Assembly (NCBI RefSeq): GCF_001598255.1
Contig: NZ_BCYP01000011.1
Span: 124,001-188,000 of the forward strand
From: Mitsuaria chitosanitabida ATCC BAA-476 = NBRC 102408
Lineage (GTDB): Bacteria > Pseudomonadota > Gammaproteobacteria > Burkholderiales > Burkholderiaceae_C
Direction of reading: 5' to 3'
DNA length: 64,000 nucleotides
The stretch's first letter is position 1. The number at the start of each line of letters is the position of its first letter. The notes under the pieces were generated by a model. That model ran no database searches. It saw only the letters and a list, made by a program, of their open reading frames with translations, and was not told the DNA's origin. Positions 19,320 through 27,858 of this stretch are shown here, one piece after another. Position numbers and translations under genes: made by a program.

Positions 19320-22300
19320 GCGAGGGACTCCGTGGCGTGATCGTCGAGCGCGGCCTTGGCCGCGCGCTTCGCGGCGGCGCGCTCGGCGCGTTGCTCGATC
19401 CAGTAGTAGAGGGCGGGCATCAGCAGCAGCGTCAGCAGCGTGGCGGTCGCCAGGCCGCCGACGACCACCGTCGCCAGCGGGCGCTGCACGTCGCTGCCCA
19501 GGCCGGTGGCCAGCATGGCCGGCGTCAGACCCAGCGCGGCGACGGTCGCCGTCATCAGCACCGGCCGCATGCGCGACGCGGCGCCTTCGAGCACCGCCTC
19601 CCGCAGCGGGCGTCGGTCCTCGTTCCGCAGCCGGTTGATCTGCGCCACCATCAGCACCCCGCCCAGCACGGCGACGCCGAACAGCGCGATGAAGCCGACC
19701 GCGCTCGACACGTTGAGCGTCATCCCGCGCAGATGCAGGGCCGCGAAGCCGCCGATCATGGCCAGCGGCACCACGCCCAGCACCAGCAGCGGCTGGCGCA
19801 GGTTGCGGAACTCGGCGAACAGGAGCAGCAGCATCACGCCCAGCGTGGCCGGGAGGATCACCGCCAGCCGGCGCTGCGCGCGCTGCAGGTTCTCGAACTG
19901 GCCGCCCCACTCGAGGTGGAAGCGCTGGTGGTCGAAGCGGACCTCGCGCTCCAGCGCGGGCTCGGCCTCCGCCAGGAAGGTCGACAGGTCCCGGCCGCGG
20001 GTGTTCAGGCGCACGATGATGTGGCGCTCGCCCATCTCGCGGACGATGACGCTCTCGCCGACCGTGGTGCGGATGCGGGCCACGTCGGACAGCGGCACCT
20101 GCGCGCCGTTGGTCCCCGTCAAGCGCAGATCGCCGATGACCTGGGGGCTCGCGCGCGACTCCGGCGTGAAGCGCACCGTCATGTCGTAGTTCTTCTCGCC
20201 CACGTAGAGCTGACCGATCGACGTGCCGCCGATGCCCGTCGAGATCAGGTTGGCCACGTCGGCCGCGTTGATGCCCAGCCGGGCGGCCGCGGCGCGGTCC
20301 AGGTCGATGCGCAGGTTGGGCAGCGGCGGCTCCACGTCCACCGCCACGTCCGCCGCGCCGGGGATGCCGCGCAGCACCTCGGCCACGCGGGCCGCGATGC
20401 GCCGGCCCTCGTCCAGGTCGTCGCCGAAGACCTTGACCACCAGGTCGCTGTGCGCGCCCGACAGCTTGTCCTGCACGCCGTCGATCATGGGCTGCATGAA
20501 GGACACCGAGTAGCCCGGCATGCGCGCGAAGCGCTCGCCCATGCGCCGGATCAGGCCCTGCTTGCCACCGGGCGTGGTCCAGGTGTCGTAGGGCTTGAGG
20601 CCGACGCTGGCCTCGATGTGGGACGGCGTCCAGTAGTCGGTGCCGTCGTCGTTGCGGCCGGTCTGGGTGACGATGGTGGCGACCTCGGGGAATTCCAGCG
20701 CCGCCTTGCGCAGCTCGTCGGCCATGCCGGCGGCCTTGTCCAGCGTGATGCCCGGCGGCATCTGCACCTGCAGCCAGATCGAGCCCTCGTCCAGGTAGGG
20801 CAGGAAGTCCCGCCCGATGGTCCCGGCCAGGCCGACCAGCAGCAGCGCCGCGACGGCCACCGCCAGCGCCAGCCGGCGGTGCGCGCCGACGGCCCCGTCG
20901 AGGAAGCGGGCGTAGCGCGCCTGCAGCGCCTCCAGCGGCTGGTTGCGGAAGATCCGGCGCGGCCGGCGGAAGGCGAGCCAGGCCAGCGCGGGCGTGAGCA
21001 TCAGCGCCACCAGCAGCGCGCCGACCAGCGCCGCGCCGACGGCGTAGGCCATCGGGCTGAAGAGCTTGTACTCGATGCGCTCGAAGGCGAAGAGCGGCAG
21101 GTAGGCCGCGGCGATCACGGCCATGCCGAAGAAGATCGGCCGCGCCACCTGCAGCGTCGCGGTGATCGCGTCGCGCGGCGTGAGCAGGCGCTCGGCCTCG
21201 TGCTCGCGGCGCCGCAGGATGTTCTCGACCACCACCACCGCGCCGTCGACCAGGATGCCGAAGTCGATCGCGCCCAGCGACAGCAGGTTGGCCGGCACCT
21301 TGGCGTGGTGCATGAAGATGAAGGCGAACAGCAGCGCCAGCGGAATCGTCGCCGCGACCACGATCGCCGCGCGCGGGCTGCCCAGGAACAGCAGCAGCAC
21401 CAGGGTGACGACGACCATGCCTTCGATCATGGTGTGGCTGACGGTGTGGGCGGTCTTCTCGATCAGCGTGGCGCGGTCGAGGTAGGGGACGATCTTGACG
21501 TCGCCCGGCAGCAGCTTGCCGTTGAGCTCCGCGACCGCCGCATGCAGGCCGTCCAGGGTCTGCGAGGGATTGGTCTCCTTGAGCAGGAGCACGATGCCCT
21601 CGAGGGTGTCGCCGTTGCGGTCCTTGCCCAGGATGCCGCGCCGCTCGACGTTGCCGTAGCGCAGCCGGCCCAGGTCCTTGACCAGCACGGGCACGCCGCC
21701 GGCGGTCTTCACCACCACGTTGCCCATGTCCTCCAGCGAGTGCAGCAGGCCCACGCCGCGCACCACGTAGGACTGCTCGCCGCGGTCCACGACGCTGCCG
21801 CCGCCGCTGTTGTTGTTGGCGTTGACCGCGTCCACCACCTGGCTCAGCGTCAGGCCGTACTGCGTGAGCCGCGCCGGGTCCAGCTCCAGCATGAACTGCG
21901 TGGTCAGCCCGCCGAAGTTGGTCACGTCGACCACGCCCGCGACCTTCTTCAGGCGCGGGATGACGGTCCAGAACTGCAGCTCCGAGAGCTCGCGCAGGCT
22001 GCGGGTGGGGCTCTCCAGCGTGTAGCGGTAGATCTCGCCGGTGGGCGAGGTGTAGGGATCCAGGCCGGGCTTGGCGTTGTAGGGCAGCGAGAGCTCGGCC
22101 AGCCGCTCCTGGAGCCGCTCGCGGGACCAGTAGCCCTCGACGCCGTCCTGGAAGACGACGGTGACCAGCGACAGCCCGAACAGGCTGCGCGTGCGCAGCA
22201 CCTGCATGCCGGGTGTGCCCAGCAGGGCGCGCTCGATGGGGATGGTGATCTGCTGCTCGACCTCCTCGGCGGCCAGGCCGTTGACCTGGGTGACGATCTG

Positions 22301-22441
22301 GGAGGTGACGTCGGCGATGTCGGGATAGGCCTCGATGGGCAGCTGCCGGAAGCTGTGCACGCCGTACAGCGCGGCGAAGGCGAAGACCAGCCAGACGATG
22401 CCGCGGCGCTCGAAGCAGAGGGAAACCAGGCGCTCAATCAT
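19316..22441 (-). CDS. czcA: RND heavy-metal efflux pump, CzcA/CusA family
   Basis: A 1041-residue inner-membrane pump of the HME-RND family: 12 membrane helices with two large periplasmic loops. Helix 4 carries GAIDFGILVDGAVVVVENI near residues 386-404; the Asp, Asp and Glu there are the proton-relay residues of CzcA-type pumps. Other landmarks are the N-terminal QLPIEAYPDIADVTSQIVTQ and GMQVLRTRSLFGLS. No Met cluster typical of CusA was sought in detail, so substrate (Zn/Co/Cd/Ni or Cu/Ag) is undecided; the czcA label is a family-level choice. It overlaps both neighbours. Confidence 0.93.
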   Translation of the reverse strand: MIERLVSLCFERRGIVWLVFAFAALYGVHSFRQLPIEAYPDIADVTSQIVTQVNGLAAEEVEQQITIPIERALLGTPGMQVLRTRSLFGLSLVTVVFQDGVEGYWSRERLQERLAELSLPYNAKPGLDPYTSPTGEIYRYTLESPTRSLRELSELQFWTVIPRLKKVAGVVDVTNFGGLTTQFMLELDPARLTQYGLTLSQVVDAVNANNNSGGGSVVDRGEQSYVVRGVGLLHSLEDMGNVVVKTAGGVPVLVKDLGRLRYGNVERRGILGKDRNGDTLEGIVLLLKETNPSQTLDGLHAAVAELNGKLLPGDVKIVPYLDRATLIEKTAHTVSHTMIEGMVVVTLVLLLFLGSPRAAIVVAATIPLALLFAFIFMHHAKVPANLLSLGAIDFGILVDGAVVVVENILRRREHEAERLLTPRDAITATLQVARPIFFGMAVIAAAYLPLFAFERIEYKLFSPMAYAVGAALVGALLVALMLTPALAWLAFRRPRRIFRNQPLEALQARYARFLDGAVGAHRRLALAVAVAALLLVGLAGTIGRDFLPYLDEGSIWLQVQMPPGITLDKAAGMADELRKAALEFPEVATIVTQTGRNDDGTDYWTPSHIEASVGLKPYDTWTTPGGKQGLIRRMGERFARMPGYSVSFMQPMIDGVQDKLSGAHSDLVVKVFGDDLDEGRRIAARVAEVLRGIPGAADVAVDVEPPLPNLRIDLDRAAAARLGINAADVANLISTGIGGTSIGQLYVGEKNYDMTVRFTPESRASPQVIGDLRLTGTNGAQVPLSDVARIRTTVGESVIVREMGERHIIVRLNTRGRDLSTFLAEAEPALEREVRFDHQRFHLEWGGQFENLQRAQRRLAVILPATLGVMLLLLFAEFRNLRQPLLVLGVVPLAMIGGFAALHLRGMTLNVSSAVGFIALFGVAVLGGVLMVAQINRLRNEDRRPLREAVLEGAASRMRPVLMTATVAALGLTPAMLATGLGSDVQRPLATVVVGGLATATLLTLLLMPALYYWIEQRAERAAAKRAAKAALDDHATESLA

Positions 22442-23651
22442 TGAGGAGCACTCCTTCGCGCACGACGACGCGCTCGCCCGGCTTCAGGCCGGACACGATC
22501 TCGACCGCATCGCCCAGCGACGCGCCGACGTTGACGTCCCGCGCGCGGTAGCGGCCGGGCGACTGCTCGACGAAGACGCGGGTGAACAGGCCGCTTTGCA
22601 GCAGCGCGGAGGACGGCACCACCGGTGCGTCGTGCGAGGGGCCGGAGAACTGGACCTTGGCGAACATGCCGGGACGCAACCGGCCGTCCGCGTTGTCCAG
22701 GATCAGGCGGACCTTGACGGTACGGGTGTCGGCATCGAGCACCTCGCCGATGTAGCGGACGGTCCCGTCGCGCGGCGCGTCTGGCCAGGCGTTCAGGCGC
22801 ACGCGGGCCTTCTGGCCGACGAAGACCTGCGCGAGGTCCTTCTCCGGGACGGCGGCGGTGACCGAGACCTGGCTTAGATCCGCGATGGTCATCAGCGGGG
22901 CGTTGATGTCGTTCCAGTAGCCGCCGGGCGCGGCGCTCATCTCGATGACGCGGCCGGCCAGCGGCGCGCGCACCAGCAGGCGGCGTCCCGTGGCGTTGCC
23001 GGCGCCCAGCTGCGCGAGCTTGGCCTGCGCGGTGGCGAGGTCGCTGTCGGCCTGCGTGCGGGCGAGCTGCGCCGCCTCCAGGTCCTTGCGGGGCGCGATG
23101 TCGGCGTCGAAGAGCAACTGCTGCCGGTCGAGGTCGCGATGCGCCTGCGCCGCCGCGTTGCGGGCCTTGGCGGCGTCGCCCTGCGCGGCGCTGACGTCGG
23201 CCGAGTCCAGCGCGAACAGCACGTCGCCCGCCTTGACCGAGTCGCCCAGCGCGCGCTGCAGCCGCTCGATGCGGCCGCTGACCGGCGGGGTGATGCGGGC
23301 CAGGTGATCGGGGAGGGCCTCGATGGTGCCGGGCGCGGTGATGGGCTGCTCGACGGCGCGCTGCTCGACCGCGGCGACGACGATGCGGCCGCGCAGCGGC
23401 GAGCGTTCGGGCACGACGACGTCGGCGCCGTCATGGCGCAGCGCGGCGGGCGCGGCCGCGGAGCCGGCTTCCGCGCCGATGGCGGCGGAGGCGGTGCTCG
23501 CGCCGGTCGAGCCGGCGGCGGCCTGGCCGTCACCGCAGCCGCTCAGCAGCAGGGACGGAAGCAGCAGCAGGCACAGGGGCGTCAGCGCGAGCCGCGACGC
23601 GCGCGCGGTCGGGCGGGGTCGAGTCGGCAGGGGGCGGGCGGGTGTCCTCAT
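22434..23651 (-). CDS. RND efflux periplasmic adaptor (CzcB-like lipoprotein)
   Basis: A 405-residue membrane fusion protein. A basic N-terminus and the hydrophobic LCLLLLPSLLLSGCGDGQ give a lipobox (LSGC). The barrel/lipoyl half-motifs are TPPVSGRIERLQRALGDSVK and APLAGRVIEMSAAPG, with a helical hairpin between (AQAHRDLDRQQLLFDADIAP). A beta-barrel (ADLSQVSVTAAVPEKDLAQV) follows. It links the RND pump to the outer-membrane channel. No His-rich metal-binding N-terminal domain is seen. It overlaps the RND gene by 8 bases. Confidence 0.92.
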   Translation of the reverse strand: MRTPARPLPTRPRPTARASRLALTPLCLLLLPSLLLSGCGDGQAAAGSTGASTASAAIGAEAGSAAAPAALRHDGADVVVPERSPLRGRIVVAAVEQRAVEQPITAPGTIEALPDHLARITPPVSGRIERLQRALGDSVKAGDVLFALDSADVSAAQGDAAKARNAAAQAHRDLDRQQLLFDADIAPRKDLEAAQLARTQADSDLATAQAKLAQLGAGNATGRRLLVRAPLAGRVIEMSAAPGGYWNDINAPLMTIADLSQVSVTAAVPEKDLAQVFVGQKARVRLNAWPDAPRDGTVRYIGEVLDADTRTVKVRLILDNADGRLRPGMFAKVQFSGPSHDAPVVPSSALLQSGLFTRVFVEQSPGRYRARDVNVGASLGDAVEIVSGLKPGERVVVREGVLLND

Positions 23652-23855
23652 GGCGAGGTTCTCCAGAGAGGGGTGGTCTGAGACAGGGACGGGCGAGACC
23701 GGACCGCATGCGGCGCCCGCCGAGGGCTTCGGCGGGCGTCGCGCGGTCTCGCACGAGGGACAGGGGCGGCACGGGGGCGGCCGCGAAGGACGGGCCCGGC
23801 CGGCATCAGCCGATCGACCGGGCGGGCCGTGCCGAGGGGCGTGGTCCGCCGTCGG

Positions 23856-24272
23856 TCAGGACGCCAGCGGCAGCAGCAGCCCTTGCAGCGAGCCGCGCGC
23901 CGGGGGGGCGAGGTGCTCGCGCGACTTGCCGAAGGGCAACTGGGCGCGCACCCGGCCGGGCAGACGGGTCAGCACGGCCTGGCGGCGCGGCTCGGGCAGG
24001 ACGGACAGGGCATCGGCGGCGACGCGCGGGGGCAGGGCGCTCACCGCCAGAGCGAAGGCCTGCGGGCCGTGCAGCGAGAGCAGCGTGTCGATGCGCTCGA
24101 CCCGGCGGCGGGCGACGGCGCCGGCGAGCAGGTCGCGCAGCACGTCGCGGCGCCGGACACGGGCAGCCAGGAAGCGGCGGAAGGCGCCGAGGGCGGCCAC
24201 GGCGCGCAGGGGGCCGAAGGCGCGCAGGGCCGAGAGGGTGGAGAAGACGGAAGCGGCGAGAAAGAACAGCAT
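23856..24272 (-). CDS. Hypothetical protein upstream of the efflux operon
   Basis: A 138-residue protein beginning with a signal-like hydrophobic stretch (MLFFLAASVFSTLSALRAFG), then an Arg-rich helical body (RRFLAARVRRRDVLRDLLAG) and LPPRVAADALSVLPEPRRQA. An AGGAG ribosome site lies 6 bases before the ATG, and the gene is on the same strand as, and about 200 bases ahead of, the efflux adaptor. I recognise no family. Coding status is likely but not certain given the high GC content. Confidence 0.5.
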   Translation of the reverse strand: MLFFLAASVFSTLSALRAFGPLRAVAALGAFRRFLAARVRRRDVLRDLLAGAVARRRVERIDTLLSLHGPQAFALAVSALPPRVAADALSVLPEPRRQAVLTRLPGRVRAQLPFGKSREHLAPPARGSLQGLLLPLAS

Positions 24273-24552
24273 GAGGGGCTCCTGCGGGCGGCGCCGCGGC
24301 CCCTCGGGTTCAAGCGAGAGGGATCCGGACGCGCGTGTCCCGCGATGACGGCGAGAAACGGGAGGAGGCGGCGCGTGCCGCCGGTCGGCGACTACTAGGG
24401 TCGGGATCCATGAACGCTCCGTGGCTTGAGGGATGGGCGTCGTGCGCGGGAAGCCGGCTCGACGGGACGGGCGGAAGAGTACGAGCGGGCGTCTGAAGGA
24501 ATCCTGAACGCGCGATCAGGATCGAGGGGTTTCCCTCGGGTGTCATGAGATC

Positions 24553-24600
24553 GACATCGACATCGACATCGACATCGACATCGACGGCGACATCGACATC
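24553..24600. repeat. GACATC hexamer tract
   Basis: Eight contiguous 6-bp units, seven GACATC and one GACGGC (fifth unit followed by the variant, then two more). The bases just before (GAGATC) extend the pattern by one imperfect unit. Confidence 0.9.
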
Positions 24601-24766
24601 GGCACCGCCACGGCCACCGACACGGCCACCGGCCGACATCGACGGCGACCGCCGCGGCAGCGGCAGCGGTGGCGGTGGCGGTCGCAGCGGCGGCGGTGCC
24701 GGCCCGCAGGCCGCAGGCCTCGCACCGTGGTCCCCGACGCGCGACGCACGACGCACGACGCGCGAC

Positions 24767-24854
24767 GCAAGACCTGGCGCGGCGGGCGGCGCAAGACCTG
24801 ACATGGCCGGCGGTGCAAGACCTGGCACGGTCGGCGGTGCAAGTCCTGGCACGG
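24767..24854. repeat. 24-bp tandem repeat, about 3.7 copies
   Basis: Units start at 24767, 24791, 24815 and 24839, each opening with GCAAGACCTG (GCAAGTCCTG in the last), and the first three end in GGCGGC/GGCGGT. The preceding 40 bases hold shorter ACGACGCAC-type repeats. Confidence 0.88.
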
Positions 24855-24927
24855 GGCGTACGGCGGGCGCGGAACGGGCGTCGGCTCCTGCATACTCCGG
24901 CGACCATTTCCTCAGGGGGAGAGTTCC

Positions 24928-25329
24928 ATGACGACGATCGTGACGACGCGGCACCAGGTGCGGAGCCGGGTGCGGATGCTGGTGGCGGCGGGACTGATGG
25001 TGGCGTCCACGCTGGCCGTGGCGGGCGAACGCGGGGTCTTCGGCTTCGGCCTGAACATCGAGAGCGAGGGCTTCTTCCTCAACCCGACGCTGAAGTCCGT
25101 GAAGATCTCCAAGGTCACGCCGGGCTCGCCGGCCGAGCACGGCGGGCTGAAGGTCGGCGACGAGGTGCTCGAGGTCGAGGGCCGCGCCGTGGCGGGCGCC
25201 AAGGCTCGCGAGATCCAGGCGCTGGCCGAGAAGGACGTCGGCCAGGCGCTGGTCGTCAAGGTGCGCCACCTCGGCGGCGAGATCGCCGCCATCACGATGG
25301 TGCCGGTGGCGAAGCTCGAGTCGAAGTGA
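24928..25329 (+). CDS. Exported PDZ-domain protein
   Basis: A 133-residue protein with a signal peptide (MLVAAGLMVASTLAVAGE, about 17-33) and one PDZ domain: FGFGLNIESEGFFLNPTLKS, the ligand-groove region, then VTPGSPAEHGGLKVGDEVLE, the family hallmark. There is no protease domain, so it probably binds other envelope proteins or peptides. A strong ribosome site (GGGGGAG) precedes the ATG. It stands alone on this strand and converges with the citrate-lyase-like gene 21 bases away. Confidence 0.85.
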   Translation: MTTIVTTRHQVRSRVRMLVAAGLMVASTLAVAGERGVFGFGLNIESEGFFLNPTLKSVKISKVTPGSPAEHGGLKVGDEVLEVEGRAVAGAKAREIQALAEKDVGQALVVKVRHLGGEIAAITMVPVAKLESK

Positions 25330-25350
25330 GCCGCGTCTGAGCGCGCCGCT

Positions 25351-26460
25351 TCAGCCGCCGGGCTGAGCGCTCTGGACGTCCGTGCTCCCGGTCCTGCACG
25401 GACCGCCAAAGCCGTGCGGGCCGTTCGAACCGGCTGGGCCGCTGGGACCGTCCTGTGCGTCGGGGCGAGCGGGGCCGTCATAGGTCCAGAGGTAGTTCCT
25501 CGGCATCGGCCCCTTGTTGCGGCCGCCTTGCTGCGTCTGTTCCCAGGCGTGAGCCAGGATGCCCACCGAACGCGACAGGCAGAACAGGCCGCGCGCCAGC
25601 GGAGCGGGGAAGCCCAGCTCCGCGTAGATCACCGCCGTCGCGCCGTCGATGTTCATCGGGATGCGGCGGCCGTTCTTGCGGCGCTCGAGCGCCTGCTCGA
25701 CCGCGCGCCCGATGCGGGCGAATCGCCCCGACACGACACCCCGCGCCGCCGCCGCGTCGACCAGCGCCAGCAGCGGCGCCGCCCGCGGATCGACCGGGTG
25801 GAAGCGGTGACCGAAGCCGGACACGAACTTGCCGTGGCGGTCGATGGCCTCGTCGAGGCCCTGGGCGACGGCGTCCTCCAGCGGCAGGCCCGCGTCGACG
25901 CGATCGGCGATCGCGCGGTACATCTCCACCGCCTGCTCCCCCGCGCCGCCGTGCACGTCGCCCAGCACGTTGAGCGCCGAGGCCATCGCATTGTTCAGGC
26001 CGACACCGCAGGTCGCGGCCATGCGGGCGATGGCAATGCTGGGCGCCTGCGGACCGTGGTCGACCGCCGACATCAGGGCCGCGTCGAGCAAGCGGGCCTC
26101 GTCCTCGCTCGGCAGCGCGCCGCGCGTCATCAGCCAGATCATCTGGGCGAAGCTGGTCCGGCCGATCAGGTCCTCGACCGCATGCCCGCGATAGCGGATC
26201 ACGCCGGGCGACATCTCGATGATCGAGGTCGTCCACCAGTCCGAGACGCTGGGGTCCCTGGCGGCCTTCACCGCGCCCGCGCCCGCGACCGCGCTTGCGC
26301 CACCAGCACCAGCGCCACTAGCACCAGCGCTAGCACCAGCACCAGCACCAGCAGCGCCAGCGCCAGCAGCACGAGTGCCAGAGCCAGAGCCAGTGTCGAG
26401 GACCTCGGCGGATCCTCGGGACGTGGGGGTGTCATCCGGGGTCATGTCTTGCCCGCTCAT
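25351..26460 (-). CDS. Citrate synthase-like protein, probable citryl-CoA lyase
   Basis: A 369-residue protein. Residues about 17-68 are a low-complexity Ala/Gly/Ser linker. The citrate-synthase-like fold follows: SIIEMSPGVIRYRGHAVEDL, FAQMIWLMTRG, NVLGDVHGGAGEQAVE and GFGHRFHPVDPRA with the substrate His and Asp-Pro-Arg. The core of about 260 residues is shorter than true citrate synthase (about 430), as in citryl-CoA lyases. It overlaps a CaiB-type CoA-transferase gene by 4 bases. That pairing suggests cleavage of a CoA-activated citrate-like acid to acetyl-CoA and an oxo-acid. The C-terminal 45 residues are Gly/Pro-rich and unusual. Confidence 0.8.
   Translation of the reverse strand: MSGQDMTPDDTPTSRGSAEVLDTGSGSGTRAAGAGAAGAGAGASAGASGAGAGGASAVAGAGAVKAARDPSVSDWWTTSIIEMSPGVIRYRGHAVEDLIGRTSFAQMIWLMTRGALPSEDEARLLDAALMSAVDHGPQAPSIAIARMAATCGVGLNNAMASALNVLGDVHGGAGEQAVEMYRAIADRVDAGLPLEDAVAQGLDEAIDRHGKFVSGFGHRFHPVDPRAAPLLALVDAAAARGVVSGRFARIGRAVEQALERRKNGRRIPMNIDGATAVIYAELGFPAPLARGLFCLSRSVGILAHAWEQTQQGGRNKGPMPRNYLWTYDGPARPDAQDGPSGPAGSNGPHGFGGPCRTGSTDVQSAQPGG
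26271..26390. repeat. In-frame hexamer-rich tract in the citrate-lyase-like gene
   Basis: The plus strand shows AGCACC, AGCGCC and CGCGCC units in near-continuous 6-bp register. On the coding strand they specify the Gly-Ala/Ser-Gly linker near the N-terminus. Because units are multiples of three, changes in copy number would keep the frame. Confidence 0.8.
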
Positions 26461-27851
26461 ATCGCCTTCTCCTCGCGCAGCACGGCGCGCGCCGCCGCGT
26501 CGTAGCCGAGCGAGGCCAGGATCTCGTCGGCGTGCTCGCCCAGTTGGGGCGGTGGGGTGTCGACCGTCGGCGCGCGGCCGTCGATCTTGATGCCGGTGCG
26601 GACGACGCGCACATCGCGCTCGATGCCCGGCATGTCGCGGAACTCGCCCACCAGGCCACGGTCCGCGATCTGGGGCTGCGCGAGCGCTTCCTTCACCGTC
26701 AGCACCGGGCCGGCCGGCACGCCCGCGGCGTTGAAGCGCTCCCACCACTCGTCCGCGCGCCGCGTCGCGAGCGCCTGCTCCAGCAACTGCTTGAGCTCGG
26801 CCCGGTGGCGCAGCCGCGCATGGCGATCGGCGAAGCGCGCATCCGTCTTCCACGCGGGATGGCCGACGACGTCGCAGACGGCCTCGAACTGCTCCTGCTT
26901 GTTGGCGGCGATGTTGAGCAGGCCGCGACCGGTGCGGAAGGTGCCCGAGGGGCTGGCGGTGACGTTGTCGTTGCCCATGGGCTGCGGCTCGCGACCGGCG
27001 ACCAGCAGGTTGGACACGGCCCAGCCCATGGTCGCCATCGCGGCCTCCAGCATGGAGATGTCCAGGAAGGTGGCCTCGGTGCGATGCCGGTCGGCCAGCG
27101 CCGCCGCGATCGCGAAGGCCGCAGTCATGCCGCCCAGCGTGTCGGCCACCGGATAGCCGACGCGGCAGGGCGCGCTGGTGGCGTCGCCGGTGATGCTCAT
27201 CATCCCGGACATGCCCTGGATGATCTGGTCATAGGCCGGCAGGTCGCGCAGCGGGCCGTCCTGGCCGAAGCCGGAGATCGCGCAGTACACGAGCCTGGGG
27301 TTGTGCCGCTTCAGGACCTCGAAGCCCGCGCCCAGGCGCGCCATCACGCCGGGGCGGAAGTTCTCGACGACCACGTCGGCGCCGGCGACCAGGCGGCGGA
27401 AGACCTCCAGGCCGCGCGGGTGCTTGAGGTCGATCGTGATCGAGCGCTTGCCGGCGTTCTGCGCCAGGAAGGACGCGCCCATGTGGCGCCGGTTGAGCTC
27501 GACATCGGCGCCGAGCTGGCGCGCCAGGTCGCCGCCCAGGCGCGCCTCGACCTTGATGACGTCGGCGCCCAGATGCGCCAGCTGGTGGCACGCGAAGGGG
27601 CCGGCCAGCACGTTGGTGAGGTCCAGCACGCGGATGCCGCGCAGCGGCCGCGGTGGTGTCCGGGGCGAGCTCGATGCCGTTGCAGCACCAGCACCAGCAC
27701 CAGCACCAGCACCGGCACCAGCACCAGCACCGGCACCGGCACCGGCAGCACCAGCACCAACAGCAGCAGTGCCCGTGCCCGTGCCCGCGCCCGTGCCGGT
27801 CCCCGTGCCGACGGGGGCAGCGGTCTTGCTTGTGGAGGAGTCGTCGGTCAT
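26457..27851 (-). CDS. CaiB/BaiF (family III) CoA-transferase
   Basis: A 464-residue enzyme. Residues about 14-62 are a Gly-Thr/Gly-Ala repeat; the conserved enzyme begins at PLRGIRVLDLTNVLAGPF. Family III motifs follow: GADVIKVEARLGGDLAR, NAGKRSITIDLKHPRG, VVVENFRPGVMARLG and YPVADTLGGMTAAFA, which holds the catalytic-type Asp. Substrates are unknown; by context it may form the CoA ester of citrate or a related acid for the adjoining lyase. Its ATG lies 7 bases after the TctC stop, and no later Met precedes the core, so the repeat is predicted to be translated. Confidence 0.88.
   Translation of the reverse strand: MTDDSSTSKTAAPVGTGTGTGAGTGTGTAAVGAGAAGAGAGAGAGAGAGAGAGAGAATASSSPRTPPRPLRGIRVLDLTNVLAGPFACHQLAHLGADVIKVEARLGGDLARQLGADVELNRRHMGASFLAQNAGKRSITIDLKHPRGLEVFRRLVAGADVVVENFRPGVMARLGAGFEVLKRHNPRLVYCAISGFGQDGPLRDLPAYDQIIQGMSGMMSITGDATSAPCRVGYPVADTLGGMTAAFAIAAALADRHRTEATFLDISMLEAAMATMGWAVSNLLVAGREPQPMGNDNVTASPSGTFRTGRGLLNIAANKQEQFEAVCDVVGHPAWKTDARFADRHARLRHRAELKQLLEQALATRRADEWWERFNAAGVPAGPVLTVKEALAQPQIADRGLVGEFRDMPGIERDVRVVRTGIKIDGRAPTVDTPPPQLGEHADEILASLGYDAAARAVLREEKAI
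27681..27815. repeat. In-frame hexamer tract at the 5' end of the CoA-transferase gene
   Basis: AGCACC repeats without interruption (27684 onward), then AGCACC/GGCACC mixtures, AGCAGC units and GTGCCC/GCGCCC units. On the coding strand they give Gly-Thr and then Gly-Ala dipeptide repeats. Confidence 0.9.
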
Positions 27852-27858
27852 GGCGGGC

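Larger units (their letters stand above)
24273..24927. other. Non-coding low-complexity intergenic region
   Basis: About 655 bases without a convincing gene between the hypothetical protein and the PDZ gene. It is made of compositionally biased tracts: a hexamer run, GGC/GGT-rich stretches and a 24-bp tandem repeat. Open frames here encode only repetitive Asp-Ile, Arg or Gly-rich peptides and are probably spurious. The PDZ gene's ribosome site (AGGGGGAGAG) ends the region; CATACT at about 24891 could be its -10 element. Confidence 0.6.

Noticed and set aside
19337-22444. Open frame of 1035 codons antisense to the RND pump
   Set aside because: Shadow of the pump gene; the protein is low-complexity and has no membrane or known domain pattern.
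24545-24931. Possible 128-residue protein with Ser-Thr repeats
   Set aside because: It is a translation of the hexamer and 24-bp repeats, overlaps the PDZ start and lacks a ribosome site.
26461-26853. Upstream extension of the citrate-lyase-like gene
   Set aside because: This stretch lies inside the CoA-transferase coding region in another frame; the ATG at 26460 has the expected 4-base overlap.
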